From the NCBI GenBank assembly GCA_018267575.1, contig JAFDYF010000050.1, positions 1 through 64,000 on the forward strand: a DNA stretch of 64,000 nucleotides. Direction: 5' to 3'. The first letter of the stretch is position 1. Each line of letters opens with the position of its first letter. Source of the stretch: Bacteroidota bacterium. Lineage in GTDB: Bacteria; Bacteroidota; Bacteroidia; Chitinophagales; Chitinophagaceae. Positions 39,121 to 46,408 of this stretch are shown piece after piece. A program made the position numbers and the translations under genes. The notes beneath the pieces were generated by a model that saw nothing but the letters and a program-made list of their open reading frames with translations, made no database searches and was not told the origin of the DNA.

Positions 39121-39218
39121 TTTACCACAGAGGTACGGGAGGTAGGCACAGAGGAAGGATTGAAAAATAAAAACTCTTTGTGGCCTCTGTGAAAAGCCTC
39201 CGTGCACTCTGTGGTAAA
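39121..39218. repeat. Long imperfect palindrome, gltB-gltD spacer (CACAGAGG type)
   Basis: Outer arms TTTACCACAGAG (39121-39132) and CTCTGTGGTAAA (39207-39218) are perfect. The inner parts also pair (GGCACAGAGG with CCTCTGTG, GGGAGG with CCTCC), giving arms of roughly 45 nt. It starts 2 nt after the gltB stop. It looks like a dispersed intergenic palindrome of the kind found in related genomes. Confidence 0.65.
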
Positions 39219-39249
39219 TGTTTTGAAAACCAGCAAGGGAAAAATTAAA

Positions 39250-39343
39250 ATCGTTGCGGCTTGCCGTTAATAGATTACTGAATAGGGTTTCTTCAGTACA
39301 AGAGGGCGACGCAACGATGTTGAGAAGAATTACCAATGCTGGT
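39250..39343. repeat. Dispersed repeat, copy B with hairpin half (gltB-gltD spacer)
   Basis: Contains the shared core GCGACGCAACGATG ... TACCAATGCT (39306-39343), as in copy A at 27001-27037. Here a left half is present too: ATCGTTGCG (39250-39258) pairs perfectly with CGCAACGAT (39310-39318), with an inner ACTGAA/TTCAGT pair. The element is therefore a ~70-nt hairpin plus a conserved right flank. Confidence 0.6.
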
Positions 39344-39410
39344 CTCAAAAATAGCTCCCGCATTGAATGAAAGCAGAAGAAAATTATAACAATAAACTAC
39401 AAACTCAGCC

Positions 39411-40883
39411 ATGGGTAAACCAACTGGATTTTTAGAATTCACAAGAGAGCTGCCCAACAAGCGCTCGGTGCAGGAAAGAAAAAACGATTATAAAGAATTC
39501 GTAAACCCTTATAGGGAAGAGCAACTAAACCAACAAGCAGCTCGCTGCATGGATTGTGGTGTTCCCTTTTGTCATCATGGATGTCCACTGGGTAATGTAA
39601 TCCCAGAGTTCAACGATGCCGTTTACCGTAACCATTGGCAAGAAGCTTATGAAATATTATCGTCCACAAATAATTTCCCTGAATTTACGGGCCGCATTTG
39701 TCCTGCTCCTTGCGAAAGCAGTTGTGTGCTAGGCATCAACCAACCTCCAGTAGCTATTGAAGAAATCGAAAAGCATATTATCGAGATTGCATTTGAAAAG
39801 GGTTTTGTGAAATCCAAAAAGCCCAATATCCGTACAGGAAAAAAAGTAGCGGTAGTAGGCTCCGGCCCTGCAGGTCTTGCTGCAGCGGCACAATTGAATT
39901 ATGCAGGTCATCATGTTACTGTTTTTGAAAGGGATGATGCACCTGGTGGGTTGCTTCGTTATGGCATACCCGATTTCAAGTTGGAGAAATGGGTAATAGA
40001 TAGAAGGGTCAGCCTGATGGAAGAGGAAGGCGTGGTTTTTAAATGCAATGCAAATGTGGGGGTAAATATCAGCGTGAACGATTTGCTACGGGAGTATCAT
40101 GCCATCGTGTTGGCCGGAGGTGCTACCATTCCAAGAGACCTGAAAGTTCCTGGCCGCGAGCTCAAAGGGGTTTATTTCGCCATGGAATTTCTTAAACAGC
40201 AGAACAAAAGGTTAAGCAATAAAGAAATCACCGAAGAAAACATATTTGCTACCGATAAAAACGTGGTGGTGATTGGCGGCGGGGATACCGGTAGCGACTG
40301 CGTAGGCACATCCAACCGTCATAAAGCAAAGAATATTACACAATTTGAGCTGCTTCCCAAACCACCTGAATCCAGAACCGCTGCGATGCCATGGCCAACC
40401 TACCCCATGGTGCTGAAAACATCTTCTTCGCATGAAGAGGGTTGTGAACGGGATTGGGCGATTGCGACCAAGGCTTTTGTAGGGGATTCCAATGGCAACC
40501 TGAAAGGTCTTAAAACAGTAAGACTTGAATGGAAATTTACAGAAGATGGCAAGCCTGCCCAGTTTGTGGAAGTTCCGGGGAGCGAGAAGGAACTGCCTTG
40601 TGAGCTGGCATTACTGGCGATGGGTTTTGTACACCCTCAACATGAAGGATTGGTAAACGAACTAGAGATAGAAAAGGATGAGAGGGGAAATGTGAGAGCA
40701 ACGGAAAAAGACTATCAGACCAATATCCCAAAGATTTTCACGGCAGGGGATATGCGTAGGGGCCAATCCTTGGTGGTATGGGCAATCAGTGAAGGCAGGG
40801 AATGTGCTAGAAAAGTGGATGAATACCTGGTTTCACATTCATCCTTGCAATCGAAAGACCTAAGCCAGATTGCTATTATTTAA
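39411..40883 (+). CDS. gltD: Glutamate synthase small subunit (NAD(P)H-dependent)
   Basis: The small subunit has 490 residues. The N-terminal Fe-S domain has the cysteine clusters CMDCGVPFCHHGCPLGN and RICPAPCESSCVLGI for two 4Fe-4S centres. The FAD motif VAVVGSGPAGLAAAAQL is near residue 145 and the NAD(P)H motif VVVIGGGDTGSDCVG near 285. MRRGQSLVVWAISEGRECARKVDEYL closes the FAD site. It passes electrons to GltB. Downstream is a strong terminator, so gltBD form the end of their unit. Confidence 0.97.
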   Translation: MGKPTGFLEFTRELPNKRSVQERKNDYKEFVNPYREEQLNQQAARCMDCGVPFCHHGCPLGNVIPEFNDAVYRNHWQEAYEILSSTNNFPEFTGRICPAPCESSCVLGINQPPVAIEEIEKHIIEIAFEKGFVKSKKPNIRTGKKVAVVGSGPAGLAAAAQLNYAGHHVTVFERDDAPGGLLRYGIPDFKLEKWVIDRRVSLMEEEGVVFKCNANVGVNISVNDLLREYHAIVLAGGATIPRDLKVPGRELKGVYFAMEFLKQQNKRLSNKEITEENIFATDKNVVVIGGGDTGSDCVGTSNRHKAKNITQFELLPKPPESRTAAMPWPTYPMVLKTSSSHEEGCERDWAIATKAFVGDSNGNLKGLKTVRLEWKFTEDGKPAQFVEVPGSEKELPCELALLAMGFVHPQHEGLVNELEIEKDERGNVRATEKDYQTNIPKIFTAGDMRRGQSLVVWAISEGRECARKVDEYLVSHSSLQSKDLSQIAII

Positions 40884-40900
40884 TTTTAAAATATGAAAAT

Positions 40901-40937
40901 AAAAAAAACCATCCTCAATGAGGATGGTTTTTTTTTG
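40901..40937 (+). terminator. Strong intrinsic terminator after gltD
   Basis: The stem of about 16 bp is AAAAAAACCATCCTCA with TGAGGATGGTTTTTTT around a tiny loop, followed by a run of T, 18 nt after the gltD stop. With A and T tracts on both sides it could work in both directions. Confidence 0.92.
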
Positions 40938-40977
40938 ACAAATATCTAAGGATAACTGACTGCAAATGAATAAAGCT

Positions 40978-41004
40978 TATGATAAAATCAAATATTTTAT
41001 CATA
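40978..41004. promoter_or_regulatory. Perfect AT-rich palindrome upstream of the barrel-amt genes
   Basis: Eleven-bp arms TATGATAAAAT (40978-40988) and ATTTTATCATA (40994-41004), spacer CAAAT, about 210 nt upstream of the outer-membrane protein ATG. The symmetry and lack of a terminator tail suggest a regulator binding site, perhaps nitrogen-responsive. The remaining ~200 nt to 41211 is AT-rich with no gene seen. Confidence 0.45.
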
Positions 41005-41211
41005 TTAAAAAATAATATATATGTATAAATTTTGCATTTGTATTTAATTAATTAGGTATTTTAGCAATATAAATACAAATTATATTTTTTTATTATTTGT
41101 ATGAGCATCCACCCCCGTGATACTATATATGATTAACGACGCTGCCAGCAACAGATTTTAGAGAGGCTCGTAAAAAGCCGGCTCTGCTAACTTTAACCAA
41201 AATCAATCGCG

Positions 41212-42390
41212 ATGCTAAGAAGGACAATTTCATTAATGGCAGTATTAGGCTTATTTGCTCACGCTATGGGTCAACAAAAAGACTCCGCAGCAAAGGTGGT
41301 AACGGATACAGTAACGAAGACGGCACCAGCAACAGATTCGGCAAAACCATCACCTCCTGTAACCATTACAGGATCCGTGGATGGATATTATCGGACAAAC
41401 TTTTCTGGTCCTAAAACCGGAACTAACAACTACACCAGTTTTACCAATTCCAACAATTCTTTCGAGCTTGGCATGGCATCCATCAGGGCTGACCACAGTT
41501 TTGGTAAAGTCAGTGCCACGGCGGATTTTGGTTTTGGTAGAAGAGCAGAGGAGTTTTCTTACAATGACGCTGCTCACCCCTCGCTTTTTGCTGTAAAACA
41601 AGCTTATGTCAGTTACCAAGCTTCGTCCAAAATTAAATTTACGATGGGTAAATGGGGTACCCATATTGGTTATGAAGTATTGGATGCATATGCAAACAGG
41701 AACTACAGCATGGATTACATGTTCTCCCTCGGGCCCTTCTTCCATACAGGTTTAAAAGCAGACATCACAATTAGCAGCACAACTGCCTTTATGATTGGCG
41801 TGGCTAACCCAACCGACTTCTCCACCACCAGTTCTTCTGTTAAAGTTTTTATTGCCCAGTTTAGTACAGGAACGAAAAATGGCAAGCTGAAAGCATTCCT
41901 CAACTATCAGGGTTATGGAGGCGCTTCCATGGATTCAGCCATTTCAACATATACCTTATACAAGAGCCTGAGCCAGTTTGATCTTGTTGTAAATGGTACC
42001 ATTAGCAGCAAATTCGGAATTGGTTTTAATGGAACTGTTCAATCTGTCAACTCTTCTACTCTTAATAAAAGTGCAAGTTGGTGGGGTGCTGCCCTTTATC
42101 TGAATTATGACCCCACCCCTACCTTTGGCCTTACTTTAAGAGGTGAATATTTGGGAGATAAGGATGGTGTGAAAATCAATCCTGTTGATTTGATGACCAA
42201 TTCTTCCCAGACTCCAGGAATGAATGTTTTCGATCTAACACTATCCGGGATTATCAAACTGAGTGGCAACCTTACCATTGTTCCCGAACTCAGGCTCGAT
42301 AATGGCTCCAAAGATTTTTTCTATAAATCCGATGGCACCACTACACAATCAACCATCAGTGGCTTGCTTGCCGTAGTGTATCATTTCTAA
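41212..42390 (+). CDS. Outer-membrane beta-barrel protein (porin-like), next to amt
   Basis: The protein has 392 residues. A signal peptide (to about residue 20, ending AMGQ) is followed by a Thr/Ala/Pro-rich linker (about 22-48). From VTITGSVDGYYRTNFSGP on, alternating amphipathic strands continue to the C-terminal GLLAVVYHF, whose final aromatic residue is typical of outer-membrane barrels. I see no plug or TonB box. Bacteroidota often place such a barrel protein in front of an ammonium transporter; a passive channel for nitrogen compounds is a plausible role. The amt gene follows after 71 nt on the same strand. Confidence 0.8.
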   Translation: MLRRTISLMAVLGLFAHAMGQQKDSAAKVVTDTVTKTAPATDSAKPSPPVTITGSVDGYYRTNFSGPKTGTNNYTSFTNSNNSFELGMASIRADHSFGKVSATADFGFGRRAEEFSYNDAAHPSLFAVKQAYVSYQASSKIKFTMGKWGTHIGYEVLDAYANRNYSMDYMFSLGPFFHTGLKADITISSTTAFMIGVANPTDFSTTSSSVKVFIAQFSTGTKNGKLKAFLNYQGYGGASMDSAISTYTLYKSLSQFDLVVNGTISSKFGIGFNGTVQSVNSSTLNKSASWWGAALYLNYDPTPTFGLTLRGEYLGDKDGVKINPVDLMTNSSQTPGMNVFDLTLSGIIKLSGNLTIVPELRLDNGSKDFFYKSDGTTTQSTISGLLAVVYHF

Positions 42391-42461
42391 CTTGTTCATT
42401 GCCGAAAGACTTATCCAAAGCCAAAATATAATTCATCTTCATTCACTAAAACCAAAAGCAA

Positions 42462-44063
42462 ATGGGATCAACAACAAACCTCAAGAACAAACTTCGTAGT
42501 CTATTGTCAATTTCATGTATGATTTTGCTTTCGATTGCAACCCTTCTTCCTGTAAAAACTTTTGCACAGGACCCAACCGGTGCCAAAACAGGAACACTCG
42601 GGGATATCGACACCACGGTGGTCAAGGTACTTGACACAGTTGCAAACGCAAAAGATACTACCGTTAGCAGCGTGAGCACCAATGTAAGCAAACTGGCAAC
42701 AGCGGTAACAACTATTGGGAATGCAGATGGGCACAATAAAATAGCCATCAATATCATGTGGACCCTGATCACCGGATTCTTGGTGATGTTCATGCAAGCA
42801 GGGTTTGCGATGGTAGAAACGGGTTTTACGCAAAAGAAAAACGTAGCCCATACCATGACCATGAATTTCTTGATTTATGCTATTGGCATGATCGGTTTCT
42901 GGATCTGCGGCTATGCCATCATGTTTGGGGGCGCCCTCAATGTGGCTAACCTAGGTGGGGGCCCAGGCGTCATGAGCCATGAGATTTCTTTTCATATGTT
43001 TGGTCATGACTGGAACATCGCTGGTTCTGCGGGCTATTTCTTAAGTAGCAAATATTATGATGTAGGCGTATTTACCCTGTTCCTTTTCCAAATGGTATTC
43101 ATGGACACTACAGCTACCATCCCTACTGGTGCAATGGCTGAAAGGTGGACATTGAAATCATTTGTTGTTTATGGGTTCTTTATCTCCATGTTCGTTTATC
43201 CATTGTTTGGCAACTGGGTATGGGGTGGTGGATGGCTTGCAACCTTGGGCACCAATTTTGGTCTTGGTCATGGCCATGTTGATTTTGCAGGCTCCTCTGT
43301 AGTGCATATGGTCGGTGGTGTTGCAGCACTAGCTGGTGCAATTGTTATAGGCCCACGCTATGGCAAATATGGTAAGGATGGTTCGGTAAAAACAATACCA
43401 GGCCATAATATCCCCATGGCTATTATTGGTACTTTCATCCTGGCTTTTGGTTGGTTCGGTTTCAACCCCGGTTCTACCTTGGCTGGCGGCGATCTTCGGA
43501 TAGGCATCGTTGCAGTAAATACCATGTTGGCTTCTGGCGCGGGAGCTTTATCGGCCCTATTTTATATGTATATAAGGGGTGGGAAAGCAGATCCAGGCAT
43601 GATTGCCAATGGAATGTTGGCTGGTCTTGTTGCCATCACAGCACCATGCGCTTTTGTAACTTCATTATCAGCCGTGATCATCGGCGCCATCGCAGGGATA
43701 CTGGTAATCTTGGTTTACAATTTTGTAGATACCAAACTTAAAATTGATGACCCTGTTGGTGCATTTGCAGTACATGGCGCCAATGGCGCATGGGGCGTAC
43801 TCTCGTTAGGTTTGTTTGCTGATGGCTCCTATGGGGATGGCTGGAACGGCGTGGCAGGCCCTGTTAAAGGTCTCTTCTACGGTGATGGCAAACAATTTGT
43901 AGCACAAATCATTGGAACATTGACTTGTTTTGTGTTCGTATTTGTAGTTATGTACTTCTTCTTTAAAGTATTGGATAAGATTATCCCACTAAGAAGCAAG
44001 GAAGCTGATGAAATCGCCGGTCTAGATATCCCTGAAACAGGCGTTCTTGGATACGTCGACTAG
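42462..44063 (+). CDS. amt: Ammonium transporter (Amt/Mep/Rh) with exported N-terminal extension
   Basis: The transporter has 533 residues. The Amt core begins near residue 95 (WTLITGFLVMFMQAGFAMVETGFTQKKNVAHTMTMNF) and has 11 membrane segments. Pore features include FHMFGHDW, DFAGSSVVHMVGGVAALAGAIVIGPR and the twin-His region near DDPVGAFAVHGANGAWG. Ahead of it are a signal peptide (to about residue 35) and a ~55-residue Thr/Val/Asp-rich segment that should face the periplasm, longer than in E. coli AmtB. It conducts ammonium for the GltBD route. No PII gene (glnK) is adjacent, which is unusual for amt. Confidence 0.95.
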   Translation: MGSTTNLKNKLRSLLSISCMILLSIATLLPVKTFAQDPTGAKTGTLGDIDTTVVKVLDTVANAKDTTVSSVSTNVSKLATAVTTIGNADGHNKIAINIMWTLITGFLVMFMQAGFAMVETGFTQKKNVAHTMTMNFLIYAIGMIGFWICGYAIMFGGALNVANLGGGPGVMSHEISFHMFGHDWNIAGSAGYFLSSKYYDVGVFTLFLFQMVFMDTTATIPTGAMAERWTLKSFVVYGFFISMFVYPLFGNWVWGGGWLATLGTNFGLGHGHVDFAGSSVVHMVGGVAALAGAIVIGPRYGKYGKDGSVKTIPGHNIPMAIIGTFILAFGWFGFNPGSTLAGGDLRIGIVAVNTMLASGAGALSALFYMYIRGGKADPGMIANGMLAGLVAITAPCAFVTSLSAVIIGAIAGILVILVYNFVDTKLKIDDPVGAFAVHGANGAWGVLSLGLFADGSYGDGWNGVAGPVKGLFYGDGKQFVAQIIGTLTCFVFVFVVMYFFFKVLDKIIPLRSKEADEIAGLDIPETGVLGYVD

Positions 44064-44368
44064 TTTTTTTAGTTATAATAATCTCAAAAAGTCCCTCGGA
44101 AATCCGGGGGACTTTTATTTACAACCAATAAGTTAGTCCATATGCTGAGCACCGGATCAACATATAAACTTCAGCTAGGCTCCAACTCAATTTAAAGGCA
44201 TTATACAATCTTAGAATAGCGATTATTTTGAAAATCTATTATCACATTAGTGTAATTAATAATATATTATATTTTAAGAAATTATACCAAAAAATGCGCA
44301 TTATGTTACATATAAACGTAATTTTGATACCGTATCATCGAAAATTGTAAATATTAAAAAATAATTAC
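44064..44368. other. amt-nhaA spacer with terminator at 44087-44116
   Basis: A stem AAAAGTCCC/GGGACTTTT (arms 44087-44100 and 44103-44116, 13 of 14 paired, small loop) followed by ATTT lies 23 nt after the amt stop and is a probable intrinsic terminator. The remaining 250 nt is very AT-rich, holds no reading frame of note and should contain the nhaA promoter, which I cannot place with confidence. Confidence 0.6.
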
Positions 44369-45595
44369 ATGAAAAATATTCGTCACCACATTTTAACCCC
44401 ACTTCGGTTCTTCTTCAACGATAGCAGATCGACTGGAGTGCTTTTGATTGGTTGTACGATTATTTCTATTTTTCTTGTTAACTCCTCCCATAATGGCTCT
44501 TGGTATAGCGAGCTATGGACCTCCCCCCTTCCATGGTCAGGAAGACTGAATTTACCCGAGAGCCTTTTGGAATGGATCAACAATTTTATGATGGCTTTCT
44601 TTTTTGTATTGGCCGCGACAGAAATCAAGCGTGAATTGATTAGCGGTGAGCTCGCTTCTTTTAAAAAAGCTATACTTCCTATTGGCGCAGCGTTTGGAGG
44701 CATGTTGGTACCAGCACTTATTTTTGCGATCTTTAGCTTCCGTACCATCTATGCTCATGGCTGGGGCATACCAACAGCTACGGATATCGCATTTTCATTA
44801 GCGGCTGCGTCTTTGCTTGGAAAAAGGTTTCCTGTTGGACTTAAAATTTTATTGATGGCTTTAGCAATCATTGATGACCTAGGCGCCATTGTGGTGATCG
44901 CTTTTTTCTATGGAGGCAAAATTCAATGGATGTATCTTGGTTTGAGTGGATTGGTTTATACCGCTTTGCTGCTTTGCAATTATTACAAAATCAAGTTCAG
45001 CATGCTGCAGGTGGTATTGGGGTTTTGCCTTTGGTATATGATGTTACAATCCGGCATTGAGGCAAGTATCAGCGGCGTACTATTTGCTTTTGCGATGCCA
45101 GTCAATTCATTGGCCGTTATTGAAAAAGCGATACATAAAATTGTGAACCTGGGAATATTGCCCCTGTTTGCACTAGCCAATACAGCAATCTTGTTCCCTT
45201 CAAGTTTTGGCTCAGCCCTCCATTCGCCAGTAGGCATGGGCATTATCTGCGGGTTAGTAATTGGAAAGCCCGTTGGTATTTTCCTAATCAGTAGGATTAT
45301 GGTTGCATTCAAAATAGCGCAGCTTCCGGCCAATGTAAATTGGAAACAATTTTTTGGGATGGGCACTTTAGCGGGTATTGGTTTCACCATGTCCATATTC
45401 ACAACCATGCTCGCATTCTCTGAACATGCCATTAGGGATATTGCGAAAATATCCATACTTACAAGTGTGGTTGCATCGGTGGTATTGAGTTATCTGTATT
45501 TTACCATCATCAGCAAGAAAAAAGCAATTGTTTCCTTACCAAAATCTATGCCTCAACCCAATATAGCTTTGAACTTATCAAAAGCACAAGCCTAA
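44369..45595 (+). CDS. nhaA: Na+/H+ antiporter NhaA
   Basis: A 408-residue inner-membrane antiporter with about 12 membrane segments. The ion-binding aspartate pair is in LLMALAIIDDLGAIVVIAFFY, and the pH/ion site region reads GWGIPTATDIAFSLAAASLLGKR. FGMGTLAGIGFTMSIF near the C-terminal end is the family's assembly motif. It exports Na+ in exchange for protons. A single gene between the amt terminator and its own terminator. Confidence 0.96.
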   Translation: MKNIRHHILTPLRFFFNDSRSTGVLLIGCTIISIFLVNSSHNGSWYSELWTSPLPWSGRLNLPESLLEWINNFMMAFFFVLAATEIKRELISGELASFKKAILPIGAAFGGMLVPALIFAIFSFRTIYAHGWGIPTATDIAFSLAAASLLGKRFPVGLKILLMALAIIDDLGAIVVIAFFYGGKIQWMYLGLSGLVYTALLLCNYYKIKFSMLQVVLGFCLWYMMLQSGIEASISGVLFAFAMPVNSLAVIEKAIHKIVNLGILPLFALANTAILFPSSFGSALHSPVGMGIICGLVIGKPVGIFLISRIMVAFKIAQLPANVNWKQFFGMGTLAGIGFTMSIFTTMLAFSEHAIRDIAKISILTSVVASVVLSYLYFTIISKKKAIVSLPKSMPQPNIALNLSKAQA

Positions 45596-45618
45596 ATATT
45601 ATTACCCATTTAAAATAA

Positions 45619-45653
45619 AAAACCGTTTAGCATATTACATGCTTAACGGTTTT
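45619..45653. terminator. Bidirectional-looking terminator after nhaA
   Basis: Arms 45619-45633 and 45639-45653 pair at 14 of 15 positions around a 5-nt loop, flanked by A-run and T-run. It serves nhaA on the plus strand and the small gene at 45691 on the minus strand. Confidence 0.85.
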
Positions 45654-45690
45654 AATATTGTTAAGACCATCAAAAGTCTTAATACATTAC

Positions 45691-45906
45691 TTAATGGTTA
45701 TTGCTCAAAGCTAACAGGGAAGTCTCATGTGGCTTATTTTTTTCTTTCCACCACATATATAAAATCAGCCCACCGATCCAACTGGTACAGCCAGCAAAAA
45801 TTTTAAAAAATTCAAGATATGCAGGGTCTACGGTAGCAAAATAAAATTGCAATTGAGCTATTACTGAAGGCTGTATAAGATACATATCAGATTGTTTATA
45901 ATACAA
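45691..45906 (-). CDS. Small membrane protein, hypothetical
   Basis: A 71-residue frame with one strong membrane segment (about FFKIFAGCTSWIGGLILYMWW) and a charged C-terminal tail KEKNKPHETS. A second start at codon 8 (45885) is possible. It ends just before the shared terminator at 45619-45653, which supports it being expressed. I recognise no family. It could be a stress-type single-span peptide or a spurious frame. Confidence 0.4.
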   Translation of the reverse strand: MYYKQSDMYLIQPSVIAQLQFYFATVDPAYLEFFKIFAGCTSWIGGLILYMWWKEKNKPHETSLLALSNNH

Positions 45907-46408
45907 ATCTGATATAAATAACCGAATTAACCAAGCCTACGCATTGAATAGCAATACGTTACAATATATTATCAAAATATATAATACATTGTAACGTATT
46001 TAGCCAATGCCGATTTCACGATTATCAGCCTAAAAAAGCAGGTTTTTGCAGCAGTAACATCCGGAAGATGGGAATATTTTGATAGAAAAGAGAAATCTAA
46101 GCGAGGCAAAAAAAATAAAAATATTTTCACGAATGGGCGACTTGATTTAAAATAGACGAAATAAAACTATTGAAAAGACTATTGGAGATGCATGGCATAA
46201 TGGTTTAAAAAAAACCAATAAATACGTTTTGAAAAGGAATTTATCCTAAAATCCTACAGCTAAACATATAAAAAGCCAACATAAAAATATGCATGCTGAC
46301 AAACCCTGATTTAGTTTAGTCCTTTTAGCCACATGCAATTCTCTCAGCCCTTTATTATTAAAAGGAAAATAGAAAACCAAAAAGAGGCTTAGGCAACCTG
46401 TGCTATAA
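45907..46408. other. Intergenic stretch between the small gene and ppc, with a large palindrome
   Basis: No supported gene in 500 nt. The striking element is an inverted repeat: 45953-45971 pairs with 45982-46000 at 18 of 19 positions around a 10-nt loop (words AATACGTTACAAT and ATTGTAACGTATT). The rest is AT-rich with A-runs and no evident terminator. Confidence 0.6.
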
